Assembly (NCBI RefSeq): GCF_036173125.1
Contig: NZ_CP108054.1
Span: 5,919,001-5,983,000 of the forward strand
Direction: 5' to 3'
Length of the DNA stretch: 64,000 nucleotides
From: Streptomyces sp. NBC_00286
GTDB taxonomy: Bacteria > Actinomycetota > Actinomycetes > Streptomycetales > Streptomycetaceae
Shown: positions 31,006-40,543 of the stretch, one piece after another
Layout of the letters: each line of letters begins with the position of its first letter
How positions within the stretch are numbered: the stretch's first letter is position 1
Notes under the pieces: model-generated
Told to the model about the DNA's origin: nothing
The model's database searches: none
Seen by the model: only the letters and a program-made list of their open reading frames with translations
Program-made: the position numbers and the translations under genes

Positions 31006-32085
31006 TCAGCGGTTGATCGACTGGATTTCCTGGACGTTCATGTCCTGGGTGGTCTCGAAGGTGCCGTTCGGGAGGTCGCCGCCTGTGCCTCCGGCGCCTT
31101 CCCAGTTGATCTCCCAGGTCACCGAGGCTGAGAGTTCGTACGGTTCGCCGTTGGTGGCCCGCAGGTACCTGATGCCGCACGGTGGGGTCTTCCCGGCGTC
31201 GCCCGTCTTGTACGGGGTGCCGATGGAGCCGTCGTCGTTGATCTCGCAGTCGCCGGAGGAGGGGAAGGTCTCCGCGTCGTCCGTGCCCGGCTCCAGGTGG
31301 AGGGCGATCGGCTTTGCGGTCGTTTCCGCCCACAGGCCGGTGTTGGGCAACTCGGCGCGGACCTTGACCTCCTTGAAGGTGCCCTTGTCCAGCCACACCC
31401 AAGTGGGCGCGTTGACCGTCGACTTGGCTTCCGGCTTCAGCTCGATCTTGGTGTCGGGGACCTTGATTTTGTCGTAGGCGTATGCGGCGAGTGTCTCGGG
31501 CGTGGGGGCGTTCGGTGCGTCGGGGACCTCGTCGGCGTCCTGCCAGAACATGACGCGCTCGCAGTCGTACGAGTCCGGGTCACCGGTGTCGCGGGCCACG
31601 CCGCGCCAGAAGTAGCCGTCCTTGCCGATGTTGTAGTTCTCGTAGCCTTCGTGGGAGACCAAGGCGCCGTCCTCGTAGCTGTAGGCCTCCTTGCCGTCCC
31701 GGTAGTGGTCCGTCCACAGCCTCTCGCCGCCCCAGGCAGTGTGGGGGCTGACGTCTCCCAGGGGGTAGTTCGTCTCCGAGAATTCCTTGAGCTGCTCCGG
31801 CGTGAAGGCGGGCTCGTACCAGCAGGGTGGGGGCTCCCAGTTCACGTCCGTCGACGAGATGTTGCCGCCGTTGCCGCCGGTGGGGCCGCTCACCTGGGTG
31901 ACCTTGATCCGGGAGACGGCAGCGGACAAGTCCTGATTGTTCACGTTGCCCGCGGGAGGGGAGGGCTTCGAGGGAGCGGTCGTGTCGTCCCCGGGCCCGT
32001 CGGCATGAGCCATGCCACCGGCGCACAGCACCGCAGCCGCGCCGACAGCAGCACCCCAGCACACTGTCCGTCGCGAAGGCGTCAT
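31006..32085 (-). CDS. secreted protein, paralogue of 574-1617
   Basis: 359 residues from ATG 32085, which overlaps the lipoprotein stop (TGATG) and has AAGGAG eight bases upstream; in-frame GTGs at 32088 and 32094 are alternatives. The signal peptide (GAAVGAAAVLCAGGMAHA) is followed by a Pro/Gly linker, PPPCWYEPAFT, a Tyr-rich middle and a C-terminal domain (TWVWLDKGTFKEVKV, LEPGTDDAETFPSSGDC, INDDGSIGTPY, TPPCGIRYLR, GGDLPNGTF, VQEIQSINR) that mirrors the 574-1617 protein. Four cysteines in that domain are shared, so disulfides are likely. Function unknown. Confidence 0.8.
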   Translation of the reverse strand: MTPSRRTVCWGAAVGAAAVLCAGGMAHADGPGDDTTAPSKPSPPAGNVNNQDLSAAVSRIKVTQVSGPTGGNGGNISSTDVNWEPPPCWYEPAFTPEQLKEFSETNYPLGDVSPHTAWGGERLWTDHYRDGKEAYSYEDGALVSHEGYENYNIGKDGYFWRGVARDTGDPDSYDCERVMFWQDADEVPDAPNAPTPETLAAYAYDKIKVPDTKIELKPEAKSTVNAPTWVWLDKGTFKEVKVRAELPNTGLWAETTAKPIALHLEPGTDDAETFPSSGDCEINDDGSIGTPYKTGDAGKTPPCGIRYLRATNGEPYELSASVTWEINWEGAGGTGGDLPNGTFETTQDMNVQEIQSINR

Positions 32086-32738
32086 CACTGGCACTCCTTC
32101 GCCTTGCCCATGACCTCGATGTTCCCGGTCTTCCAGACCTCGGAGGAGCCGGACGGCGGGACCATGAGCAGCCGGAACGTCTGGTAGCTGTTCAGGCTCT
32201 CCTCGGTGTAGAGGATCTTCCCGGTCTTGATCTCCTTGCCGTAGAACTTGGCTTGGTTCCTGCAGAACGTGACGAGGACGCCCTTGCCGTCATTCAGGGT
32301 GGTGGTGTCTTCGTCGTAGTACCTGTCGGTCCCGTTGACGGTCCACCCGCCCTTCACGTACTCCTCGATCTGCGACTTGGCGTACTGCGCGGCCTGTGCG
32401 GCGGAATAGAACTGGTACGCCGGGTCGTTCGGGTCCTGCTTGGCGATGCCGTGCTTCAGCGCACGAATGTAGTTCTGCGCGTCGGCGAGCGCCGCCGCAT
32501 GCTTGGCGTCGGATGGCTTGTCGAAGTCGAAGACCAGCTTGAAGTCCTTCGGCAGACTGACATCCGGACGGTCACTGTCAGCTGATTCGGAAGCCGAAGC
32601 CGACGGACTCTTCGAGCCTGTATCCGCCCCCTGGATGTCATCCGTAGAAGACGAATCGTCACCCCCACCGCAAGCGGTGATCAATAGCGCCGCTGTCGCG
32701 GCGAACGTGGCGGCTATGGGCGCGATGCGGCGGGCCAC
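32085..32738 (-). CDS. lipoprotein, paralogue of 1605-2261
   Basis: 217 residues with lipoprotein signal (IAPIAATFAATAALLITACG), an acidic Ser linker, then a ~165-residue domain (PDVSLPKDFKLVFDFDKPSD, YQFYSAAQAAQYAKSQIEEY, VLVTFCRNQAKFYG, NSYQTFRLLMVPPSG). The signal, the VxLPKD opening, the central YYxxE segment and the single Cys before the C-terminal strand match the 1605-2261 lipoprotein. Both lipoproteins are first genes of a coupled pair with a secreted partner. Confidence 0.82.
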   Translation of the reverse strand: MARRIAPIAATFAATAALLITACGGGDDSSSTDDIQGADTGSKSPSASASESADSDRPDVSLPKDFKLVFDFDKPSDAKHAAALADAQNYIRALKHGIAKQDPNDPAYQFYSAAQAAQYAKSQIEEYVKGGWTVNGTDRYYDEDTTTLNDGKGVLVTFCRNQAKFYGKEIKTGKILYTEESLNSYQTFRLLMVPPSGSSEVWKTGNIEVMGKAKECQ

Positions 32739-32985
32739 GGGTGAACTCCCCCTGTGTCAGGCGTCTCTGGCGTGTGCAACAGAGAACGAAGCTATCAGGG
32801 GCAAGTAGCGCGTATCGAAGCAGCGATGGGGGATTGTGTGGGGATCGTGAGATGTGTGACGTGACAGTTGCGAAGTGGCTCACATCCCGGATGTGGTGCG
32901 GGCTTTCGACACCCTCCTTAAGATCTCAGTAGGCTCAGTACACCCCCGCACGCCTCCCTCCACACACGACATCAGGACACCCGCC

Positions 32986-35982
32986 ATGGCGCGACGCACC
33001 ACTTCCAGCTCGACGGGCAGTTCGCCGGGTCCGAGGAATCGGACGCCGCAGCCATTGCCTCGGCGGCGGCGTACGTTCGGGGACTTCGCGAAGGCGTTCT
33101 TTGCCTTTATTGCCCTGATTGTGCTGTTGGTGGGAGTGCCGGGGGCGCTGGCCACGCAGATGGGGTGGCCGCTGCCCAGCGGGATGCCGAGTCTGGACTG
33201 GCTGCAGCAGCCGATCACGGCCGGCACCTTTCTGAACGTCCTGACTGTTGTCGTCTGGTTCGCCTGGGCCCAGTTCACCGCGTGCGTACTCGTGGAGATG
33301 AAGGCCGCCCTCTCCGGCGTCGGAGTGCCGAACCGCGTGCCCGGAGCCGGGCCGAGCCAGTTGCTCGCGCGGCAGCTCGTCGCCGCGTTGCTGCTGGTCG
33401 GCGCTACCGCGGCCAGCTTCGCGCCCGGACTCTCGCAGCTCGGGCAGCAGATGCAGGAGAACCAGCGGCCTACCGTCGCCGCCGCGCAGCAGACGCCCGC
33501 CGGCCTGCTGGGGCAGCAGGAACAGGCCGCCTCCAGTGCCGCCGCCGCGCTGGCCGAACAGGCCGCGAACGCCGCGCACGCCGCCGAGAGCGGAAGCACC
33601 GCCGACAGCGGCGACACGAAGTACTACCGGATCCAGCCGCCGGAGGGACGCCATCACGACTCCCTCTGGGAGGTCGCCGAGCGGCATCTCGGGGACGGGC
33701 GGCGGTACAAGGAGATCTACCAGCTCAACAAGGACCGTGCGCAGCCCGACGGTTCGAGGCTCTCCGAGGCCAGTCTGATCCGGCCCGGCTGGATCCTGGA
33801 GATGCCCGGCGACGCCCGCGGCGGCGACCTCGTCGAGATGCCCGACGAGGCCCCGGAGGTGTCGAAGGAGGTCCAGCAGCAGATCTCCGACTACTCCCAG
33901 ACGGGGAGTGCGGAGCAGCGGGGGAGTGGCCAGCAGGACGGCAGCGGTAGCGGCAGTGGCAGTGGCAGCGGGGCTGTTGATCATGACACCGCTCAGATCT
34001 CCATTCCCGAGCAGCGGCCCGCTCCGGACCACGGACAGCAGGGTCAAGGCCAGCAGGGGCAGGAACACGCCACCTCCGCCGCCGACGACAGTGGCTTCGG
34101 GCTGCCGCAGGCCCTCCTCGGGGCGCCCCTCCTCGCCGCCGGGCTCCTCGGTGCGCTTGGGCGCCGGCGCCGTCAGGCCCTGTGGCAGTCGGCCCTCGCT
34201 GCCGTCGGCGGGCGGCGTGGCATGCTGGAGCCGCCGACGCCCACCGGTACGGCCGCCGATGCACAGGACGCGTTGCTCGTGGGGGCCGACCCCGAGGGCG
34301 TACGACTTCTTGACCGGTCGTTGCGCGGGCTGGCCGCTTCGCTCGCGGAGGAGTCGCGGCCGTTGCCGACCGTGTACGCGGCCTGGATGAGCAACGGGGA
34401 TTTGCATCTGCAACTGGCGCAGCCTGCCGGAAGGCCGCCGGTTCCGTGGCAGCTCGGGCAGGACCAGACGTTCTGGATGCTGGCACGGGCGGACGCCGAG
34501 CGGTACGAGGACACCGACACGGCAGCCCCGTACCCCGGACTCGTCAGCCTCGGCACGATGGACGACTCGCGGCTGCTGCTCAACCTGGAGTCCGTGCCCG
34601 GCATCGTCTCGCTGAGCGGCAGCGAGGAGGACCGGGCGGGCGTGTTCGCCTCCGTGGCCGCCGAGTTGGCGACCAACGGCTGGTCCGACCGCATGACGAT
34701 CACGCTCGTCGGCTTCGGGGAGGATCTGACGCCTCTCGCGCCCAACCGGCTGCGCCACCTCGACGACATCGAGGCGCTCGTCGAGACCATGGAGGCGGAG
34801 ACCCGGCAGCGGCGCGGCGCGCTCGGCGCCGCCGGTCACGACTCCGTCCTCACGGGGCGTACTGGGCCCGCGCAGCACACCCGTTGGGCCCCGCATCTCG
34901 TACTCCTCGCCGCCCAACCGTCCGCCGAGGACGCGGTCAAGCTCGCCGAACTCGCCTCCGACGCCAGCCGGTTGGGCATCGGCTACCTCGTCGGGACCGA
35001 GTCGGGCGATCTGCCCGGCGCCGCCTGGGAGATGCAGATCACCGGCGAGGGCAAGCTGCTCGCCCCGCTCCTCGGGCTCGAACTCGACGCGCAGCTACTG
35101 CCGGTGGCCCAACAGCGCGCCGTCGTCGAGCTGTTCGTCGAGGCGGACCCCGAGCGCGAGCCGAACGGTCCCGCCGCCGATCCGCCGTTCCTCGTCGACA
35201 TCAGCGAACAGGGGCGGCCGGCGGTGTACGCGCGACTTGTCGGGCCGTACGAGATCATCGGCCTCGATACGCCGGACGGTGAGCGGAGTCCGCTGCTGCA
35301 CGAGGCGTTGGCGTTGCTGCTGCTGCACCGGGAGGGCGTCCATCCTCGGGTGCTCTCGTCCGCGCTGTGGCCCCGGGGCGTCACGGAGGATGTTCGGGAC
35401 GCGCTGATCGAGCGGCTGCGGGCGTGGCTGGGCAACGATACGGACGGTACGCCGCGGCTCGGTACCGACTCGACGGGGCGGCTCAAGCTGGCGAAGTCCG
35501 TGGTGTCCGACCTTGATGTGCTGCGGTCGCTGTACCACGAGGCGACTCAGGGGCGTGGGGTCGACAGCCGGGCTGTGCGGGGGCGGTTGCTGACCGATGC
35601 GCTGGTGTTGGTGCGGGGGCCGTTGTTGGCCGAGCGGCCGGCGGGGCGGTATGGGTGGCTCACCCACGAGATCATTGACGCGCAACTGCCCTTGCTCGTT
35701 GCCGATATTGGGCTGGCGTTGTCGGCGTTCCATCTGGAGAAGGGGCGCGCGGGGAAGGCTATTGAGGCGCTGAACGCTGCGCTTGGCTCCGCGCCTGGCG
35801 ATGAGCGGTTGTGGCATGAGTTGCTTCGGGCTACTCATGCCACGGGTGACGAAGCGCAGCTTCAGAGGCTTGCGGCGGACCTGGTGTCTCGGAGCGGGGC
35901 TCGGGGGCTGCCGCCTCGGACTGAGGCTCTGTTGGATGAGTTGCTGCCCTCTTGGCGGAGTGGTGTTGCGGCCGTTGGGTGA
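32986..35982 (+). CDS. membrane protein with LysM and BTAD-type regulatory domains
   Basis: 998 residues from ATG 32986. Three N-terminal helices (FAFIALIVLLVGVPGALA, LTVVVWFAWAQFTACVLV, LVAALLLVGATAASFAPGL) lead to an external stretch with a LysM motif (SLWEVAERHLGDGRRYKEIY to IRPGWILEMPG, ~220-275) and a Gly/Ser/Gln-rich linker. A fourth helix (LGAPLLAAGLLGALG, ~385) returns to a large cytoplasmic part. Its C-terminal ~250 residues are a winged-helix plus BTAD tetratricopeptide region (EALALLLLHREGVHPRVLSS, IERLRAWLGND, SDLDVLRSLYHEAT). This suggests a wall-sensing, membrane-tethered regulator. Its place between the Tad operon and the prepilin peptidase gene hints at a role in pilus control. 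Confidence 0.8.
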   Translation: MARRTTSSSTGSSPGPRNRTPQPLPRRRRTFGDFAKAFFAFIALIVLLVGVPGALATQMGWPLPSGMPSLDWLQQPITAGTFLNVLTVVVWFAWAQFTACVLVEMKAALSGVGVPNRVPGAGPSQLLARQLVAALLLVGATAASFAPGLSQLGQQMQENQRPTVAAAQQTPAGLLGQQEQAASSAAAALAEQAANAAHAAESGSTADSGDTKYYRIQPPEGRHHDSLWEVAERHLGDGRRYKEIYQLNKDRAQPDGSRLSEASLIRPGWILEMPGDARGGDLVEMPDEAPEVSKEVQQQISDYSQTGSAEQRGSGQQDGSGSGSGSGSGAVDHDTAQISIPEQRPAPDHGQQGQGQQGQEHATSAADDSGFGLPQALLGAPLLAAGLLGALGRRRRQALWQSALAAVGGRRGMLEPPTPTGTAADAQDALLVGADPEGVRLLDRSLRGLAASLAEESRPLPTVYAAWMSNGDLHLQLAQPAGRPPVPWQLGQDQTFWMLARADAERYEDTDTAAPYPGLVSLGTMDDSRLLLNLESVPGIVSLSGSEEDRAGVFASVAAELATNGWSDRMTITLVGFGEDLTPLAPNRLRHLDDIEALVETMEAETRQRRGALGAAGHDSVLTGRTGPAQHTRWAPHLVLLAAQPSAEDAVKLAELASDASRLGIGYLVGTESGDLPGAAWEMQITGEGKLLAPLLGLELDAQLLPVAQQRAVVELFVEADPEREPNGPAADPPFLVDISEQGRPAVYARLVGPYEIIGLDTPDGERSPLLHEALALLLLHREGVHPRVLSSALWPRGVTEDVRDALIERLRAWLGNDTDGTPRLGTDSTGRLKLAKSVVSDLDVLRSLYHEATQGRGVDSRAVRGRLLTDALVLVRGPLLAERPAGRYGWLTHEIIDAQLPLLVADIGLALSAFHLEKGRAGKAIEALNAALGSAPGDERLWHELLRATHATGDEAQLQRLAADLVSRSGARGLPPRTEALLDELLPSWRSGVAAVG

Positions 35983-36006
35983 CAAGTTGCCCGGTGCTTG
36001 TGGCTG

Positions 36007-36060
36007 TGCCCACCCTCCCCCACTCTCGGCTTCGCTCGAGCGGGGGGACCCCCATCGCCC
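36007..36060. repeat. short dispersed GC-rich inverted repeat
   Basis: CACCCTCCCCCACTCTCGGC, TTCGCTCGAG and CGGGGGGACCCCCAT form an imperfect hairpin of a kind frequent between Streptomyces genes. A shortened relative lies at 44794-44825 (CCTCCCC...CCGGGGGGACCCC). Confidence 0.6.
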
Positions 36061-36108
36061 TGCGGAACGATTGCCCACAGCGGTAGCGGTTGCGGCTAGG
36101 AGCCTTGC

Positions 36109-36825
36109 GTGGAATTGGCGTTGATTCTCGGGGCTGCCCTCTGGGGTGCGCTTACTGGGATGTTCGTTCCCCGGGCTGTCTATCGGCTTTCCGTTGAGCC
36201 TGAGGAGGAGTGGCGGGGGCAGTGTCCGGATGGGCATCAGATCCGTGGGTGGGTGGGGGTGGCTCGGTGTGCGGGGCGGGCCTATGGGCCTAGTACGCCG
36301 CTCATCGTTGTCGCCACCTCGCTTGTCTGCGCTGCTCTTGCCGCTGCTACCGGTGCTCGGCCCGAGTTGGGCGTATGGCTGTTGGTTGCGCCCCTGGGGG
36401 TGTTGCTGACCCTCGTCGACTTCTCTGTGCATCGGCTGCCGGACGTGGTGAATCTGCCGGTGGCCGTCGGCGTGCCGGGGCTGCTGGGGATCGTGGCGCT
36501 GGTGCCGGAGAACGGCGGCGACTGGACGGGGGCGCTGCTCGGTGGGCTCGCTTATGCCGGGTGGTTCTTCGTCTGTTTTCTCATCAATCCGAACTGGGTG
36601 GCCTTCGGTGACGTGAAGGTCGGGATCTGGCTGGGGGCCGTCCTCGGGTGGTACGGGTGGGCGGTGCTGATTCTCGGGGCCTTTGCCGGGTTCTTTCTGG
36701 CGGGGTTCTACGCGGTCGGGCTCGTCGTTACGCGCAGGGGTGGGCGTAAGACCGCGGTGCCGTACGGGCCCTTCCTCATCGGCGGCGCCTTCGTGGGCAC
36801 GCTCATCGGGGCGTATGCGGCCTGA
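36109..36825 (+). CDS. A24-family prepilin peptidase
   Basis: 238 residues, GTG start seven bases after AGGAG. Multiple membrane helices surround the two catalytic Asp sites of aspartic prepilin peptidases: LTLVDFSVHRLPD and VAFGDVKVGIWLG. The N-terminal part has a CPDGHQIRG segment, a reduced version of the cytoplasmic methylase-type domain. It would cleave the Flp pilin and the TadE-like pseudopilins encoded at 24815-25993, which lack a peptidase in their own operon. It is 126 bases downstream of the LysM-BTAD gene. Confidence 0.88.
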   Translation: MELALILGAALWGALTGMFVPRAVYRLSVEPEEEWRGQCPDGHQIRGWVGVARCAGRAYGPSTPLIVVATSLVCAALAAATGARPELGVWLLVAPLGVLLTLVDFSVHRLPDVVNLPVAVGVPGLLGIVALVPENGGDWTGALLGGLAYAGWFFVCFLINPNWVAFGDVKVGIWLGAVLGWYGWAVLILGAFAGFFLAGFYAVGLVVTRRGGRKTAVPYGPFLIGGAFVGTLIGAYAA

Positions 36826-36944
36826 CGCGAGCTGCCGCAAGGGGCTGGCGTACGCTGGATCAGTCCGCCCACCCGTCTCCCACCACCACCCTTATTTCGA
36901 AGCGCTTCGCGCCTTTTCCATCTCCTGTCGAAAGGGACCGCCCG

Positions 36945-38144
36945 GTGACCGAGAACGCCGACCTTCAGTCCGTCCTCGACCGTGCCGCCGAGGGTGGGCG
37001 GATCACCCCGGAGGAGGCGCTCGACCTCTACCGGAACGCCCCGCTGCACGCGCTGGGCGCCGCCGCCGATGCCGTACGCCGCCGCCGGTACGCCGGTACC
37101 GAGCACATCGCGACGTACATCATCGAGCGCAACATCAACTACACCAACGTATGCGTCACGGCCTGCAAGTTCTGCGCCTTCTACGCGCCGCCGAAGGCCG
37201 TCGACAAGGGCTGGACGCGCGATCTGGACGACATCCTGCGGCGCTGCGCGGAGACCGTCGAGCTCGGCGGTACGCAGATCATGTTCCAGGGCGGGCACCA
37301 CCCGGACTACGGCGTCGAGTACTACGAGAAGCACTTCGCCGCCATCAAGGCCGCGTACCCGCAGCTCGTCATCCACTCCCTGGGGGCGTCGGAGGTCGAG
37401 CACATGGCCCGTATCTCCAAGGTGAGTGTGGAAGAGGCCATCTCGCGGATTCACGCCGCCGGACTCGACTCCTTCGCCGGTGCCGGTGCCGAGCTGCTGC
37501 CCGCGCGGCCCCGCAAGGCGATCGCCCCGCTGAAGGAGAGCGGTGAGCGCTGGCTGGAGATCATGGAGACCGCGCACCGGCTGGGCGTGGAATCCACCTC
37601 CACCATGCTCATGGGTACGGGCGAAACCAACGCCGAGCGCATCGAGCACCTGCGGATGATCCGTGACGTACAGGACCGGACGGGCGGCTTCCGGGCCTTC
37701 ATCCCGTACACGTACCAGCCCGAGAACAACCACCTCAAGGGGCGTACGCAGGCGACGATCTTCGAGTATCTGCGCATGATCGCCATCTCGCGGCTGTTCA
37801 TGGACAACATCGCCCATATCCAGGGGTCCTGGCTCACCACCGGCAAGGAAGTCGGCCAGCTGTCGCTGCACTACGGGGCGGACGACCTCGGTTCGATCAT
37901 GCTGGAGGAGAACGTCGTCTCGTCGGCCGGTGCCAAGCATCGCTCCAACCGCATGGAGATCATCGACCTGATCCGCAAGGCGGGCCGCGTCCCGGCCCAG
38001 CGCGCGACGACGTACGAGCACCTCGTCGTCCACGACGACCCGGCGAAGGATCCCGTCGACGAGCGGGTCCAGTCGCACATCTCGTCGACGGCGATCGCGG
38101 GCGGCACGGCCCACCCGGAGCTGAAGCTCCTCGCCTCCAACTAG
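36945..38144 (+). CDS. mqnC: cyclic dehypoxanthinyl futalosine synthase
   Basis: 399 residues, GTG start after AAAGGGA. The radical-SAM cysteines are CVTACKFCAFY near residue 66-76, with NINYTNVCVTACKFCAFYAP typical of MqnC/MqnE. Downstream motifs (GGTQIMFQGGHHPDYGVEYY, STMLMGTGETNAERIEHLR, FIPYTYQPENNHL) are those of MqnC. The enzyme cyclises dehypoxanthinyl futalosine in the futalosine route to menaquinone, in the cytoplasm. menG, a reductase gene and the quinone-using nuo operon follow within 8 kb. Confidence 0.95.
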   Translation: MTENADLQSVLDRAAEGGRITPEEALDLYRNAPLHALGAAADAVRRRRYAGTEHIATYIIERNINYTNVCVTACKFCAFYAPPKAVDKGWTRDLDDILRRCAETVELGGTQIMFQGGHHPDYGVEYYEKHFAAIKAAYPQLVIHSLGASEVEHMARISKVSVEEAISRIHAAGLDSFAGAGAELLPARPRKAIAPLKESGERWLEIMETAHRLGVESTSTMLMGTGETNAERIEHLRMIRDVQDRTGGFRAFIPYTYQPENNHLKGRTQATIFEYLRMIAISRLFMDNIAHIQGSWLTTGKEVGQLSLHYGADDLGSIMLEENVVSSAGAKHRSNRMEIIDLIRKAGRVPAQRATTYEHLVVHDDPAKDPVDERVQSHISSTAIAGGTAHPELKLLASN

Positions 38145-38161
38145 CCCCAACTAGCCTTCCT

Positions 38162-38614
38162 GTGCTGACGATTCACGCCGCGGATGAGCTCCGCCACGCC
38201 TGGGACGACTCCGTTCCGGTGAAGGACGGGGCCGTCGTGGTGGAAGGGGGCCGGGTCGCGGCGACGGGGCCGCTTGCGGAGCTTCGGGAACGTTTCCCGG
38301 GCGCTCGCGTACGGCATTGGTCCGGCGTGCTCGGGCCCGCCCTCGTCCACGAGGGGCCGCTGCCCGAGGCGCCGACGCCTCGGGAACGGGTGCATGCGGT
38401 GCTGAAGCTCGGTGCGGTGGCGGTTCTGGAGGAGTACGCCGGTACGGCCGGACTCCGGGCCGCGGCCGAGCGTAACGACGTCGTCGTGCTCGCGAGCGCG
38501 GCGCGACGGCCCGTGATCGTCGACACCGGCCGCGCCGACCTCGCCGTCTTCGACGAGACCGGCGCGTGTGTCGCGACCGTCTGCGCGGGGCGGCTGGTGC
38601 ACCGGCGGAGATAG
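38162..38614 (+). CDS. amidohydrolase composite-domain-like protein without catalytic barrel
   Basis: 150 residues, GTG start 18 bases after mqnC, so probably co-transcribed. It opens LTIHAADELRHAWDDSVPVK, DGAVVVEGGRVAATGPLAEL, matching the N-terminal strand part of imidazolonepropionase/amidohydrolase enzymes. It ends with the C-terminal strands (DTGRADLAVFDETGACVATV). The metal-binding TIM barrel (HxH, H, D) between them is absent. Some organisms use an amidohydrolase (MqnX) for aminofutalosine deamination, but this protein cannot do that alone. It may be a remnant or a non-catalytic partner. Confidence 0.7.
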   Translation: MLTIHAADELRHAWDDSVPVKDGAVVVEGGRVAATGPLAELRERFPGARVRHWSGVLGPALVHEGPLPEAPTPRERVHAVLKLGAVAVLEEYAGTAGLRAAAERNDVVVLASAARRPVIVDTGRADLAVFDETGACVATVCAGRLVHRRR

Positions 38615-38617
38615 CGG

Positions 38618-39691
38618 TCAGCCGGAGAAGGCCTTCGCGAACTCGCCCGCCTCCTGCTTCACCCCGCTGCAGTCCGTCTGCGCGACGTTCCGCTTCGCCT
38701 TGCCGGGTGCGCACTGGCGGTCGCGGGCCGCCGCCCACATCGACACCCACGCGATGTCCTTCTTCTCGGCGAACGAGCGGACTTGGGCCGCGTCGGACAC
38801 CGTGAACGTCTCGTTGTCGACATCGTTGACGCCGATCATCGGGGTCAGGGCGAGGCCCTTCCAGGCGTCCTCGGACGAGAGGCCGAAGATTTTCCTCAGC
38901 TGGCCATGGGTCGCCTTGGCCGCCTTGATCGCGTACGTGCCCATGTCATCGTCGTACGAACTGCCGTAGTTCATCGTCATGATGTTGACCGCGGAGACCT
39001 TCACGCCGCCGGCTTTCGCGGACTTCAGCACGGCCCGGCTGTCCCTGTTGAGGCCGTGCGGCATCACGGGCAGCGTGAAGGACACCCGGATCTCCGGGCG
39101 TTGCCGCTGGAGCAGGGCGATGGCCTTGGAGCGAAGCGCCACCGACTTGGAGTCGGACAACGGCGGGCCCTCGATGTCGAAGTCGGCCTCCGTCGCACCG
39201 GCGGCGTCGAGCGCGACCGCGTATGCACCGGCCAGCTTGGGGACGCTCTTGCAGGTGGTGGCCAGCTCCTTGCCCGAGGCACCTCCGAAGGAGACCCGCA
39301 CGCTGCGCCCGGACGACTTCAGCGCCGAGATCCGGGACTTCACCGACGCCTTGCCGATGCCGTACTTGCCCCACGTCGGTGTGCAGCCGCCGCGGCCCGC
39401 GATCACGAAGGCCAGGTTGTACGACGACGCGGAGCCCATTGATTCGTTGCCGGAGGCCGCGGTGGCGCTGACGTATGGGGCGAACGCAGGCCCCGGTAAG
39501 GGGGTTTCCGGCGGCGACTGTGACGGCGTATCCGGTGACTCAGGCGTGTCCGGCGAGGTCTCCGTGGGAGGGGCGGGCGTTCTGGGCAGCGTGGGGGCCG
39601 CCTGCGAGGGCGACGGGTCCGAGGAGCACCCCGTACAGGTCAGTGCCGTGGCGAAGACAAGCCCGGCAGCCGGTTTCAGAAGACTCTTCAT
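38618..39691 (-). CDS. secreted GH18 chitinase-like protein
   Basis: 357 residues from ATG 39691. The leader (LLKPAAGLVFATALTCTGCSS) could be a lipoprotein signal with an atypical lipobox, followed by a ~50-residue Pro/Thr/Ser linker. The catalytic domain has the GH18 sheet motifs SVRVSFGGASGKEL and EADFDIEGPP (DxDxE with the acid Glu), then VNIMTMNYG and IAWVSMWAA. Similar actinobacterial proteins are annotated as chitinase or GH18 lipoprotein. It would act on chitin or chito-oligomers outside the cell. It is convergent with 38162 and divergent from menG. Confidence 0.85.
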   Translation of the reverse strand: MKSLLKPAAGLVFATALTCTGCSSDPSPSQAAPTLPRTPAPPTETSPDTPESPDTPSQSPPETPLPGPAFAPYVSATAASGNESMGSASSYNLAFVIAGRGGCTPTWGKYGIGKASVKSRISALKSSGRSVRVSFGGASGKELATTCKSVPKLAGAYAVALDAAGATEADFDIEGPPLSDSKSVALRSKAIALLQRQRPEIRVSFTLPVMPHGLNRDSRAVLKSAKAGGVKVSAVNIMTMNYGSSYDDDMGTYAIKAAKATHGQLRKIFGLSSEDAWKGLALTPMIGVNDVDNETFTVSDAAQVRSFAEKKDIAWVSMWAAARDRQCAPGKAKRNVAQTDCSGVKQEAGEFAKAFSG

Positions 39692-39818
39692 TGCACATCC
39701 ACCTCTCGTGTGAGGTACGGCAGGGGACGGGCAACGTCTCACCGGCGGCGGCGTGGATCCGGTCCTGGTCGGGCAGGCCGGGCGTCCCGGCTCTGCCCTC
39801 GGCTGCCACAATGGGCCC

Positions 39819-40514
39819 GTGACCCGCGCTTCCCTGAACAAGCAGCCGCACGAAGTCGCCTCGATGTTCGACGACGTGGCGGAACGGTACGACCTGACGA
39901 ACGACGTGCTGTCACTCGGCCAGGACCGGCGCTGGCGCAAGGAGGTCGCCAAGGCGGTGGACGCGCGGCCCGCGCAGAAGGTGCTGGACCTGGCGGCGGG
40001 TACGGCCACCTCGTCCCTGCCCTTCGTGCGGACCGGGGCGTACGTTGTGCCGTGCGACTTCTCGCTCGGGATGCTCCGGGTCGGCAAGCGGAACCACCCC
40101 TGGCTGCCGCTGACGGCCGGCGACGCGACGAGGCTGCCCTTCAAGAACGACACCTTCGACGCGGTGACGATCTCCTTCGGCCTGCGGAACGTCCAGGACA
40201 CGGACGCGGCGCTGCGCGAGCTGTACCGGGTGACGAGGCCGGGCGGACGCGTGGTGATCTGCGAGTTCTCGCACCCCACTTGGGCGCCCTTCCGCACCGT
40301 ATACACGGAGTACCTGATGCGCGCGCTGCCGCCGGTCGCGAGGGCGGTCTCCTCCAACCCCGACGCGTACGTCTACCTCGCCGAGTCCATCCGCGCCTGG
40401 CCCGACCAGCCCGCACTGGCCGAACGCCTGCGCAAGGCCGGCTGGTCGAAGGTGGCGTGGCGGAACCTCACGGGCGGGGTTGTGGCACTGCACAGGGGCT
40501 TCAAAGAGAGCTGA
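39819..40514 (+). CDS. menG: demethylmenaquinone methyltransferase
   Basis: 231 residues from GTG 39819; the longer frame from 39753 is not needed. UbiE/MenG signatures are clear: [20 protein letters not shown], the SAM loop [38 protein letters not shown] and [17 protein letters not shown]. It transfers a methyl group from SAM to demethylmenaquinone, the last step of menaquinone synthesis, at the membrane face. Its location close to mqnC supports MenG rather than ubiquinone UbiE, since streptomycetes use menaquinone. Confidence 0.93.
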   Translation: MTRASLNKQPHEVASMFDDVAERYDLTNDVLSLGQDRRWRKEVAKAVDARPAQKVLDLAAGTATSSLPFVRTGAYVVPCDFSLGMLRVGKRNHPWLPLTAGDATRLPFKNDTFDAVTISFGLRNVQDTDAALRELYRVTRPGGRVVICEFSHPTWAPFRTVYTEYLMRALPPVARAVSSNPDAYVYLAESIRAWPDQPALAERLRKAGWSKVAWRNLTGGVVALHRGFKES

Positions 40515-40543
40515 GCTGAGCAGGCGGAATTCGGTGCTGTACA

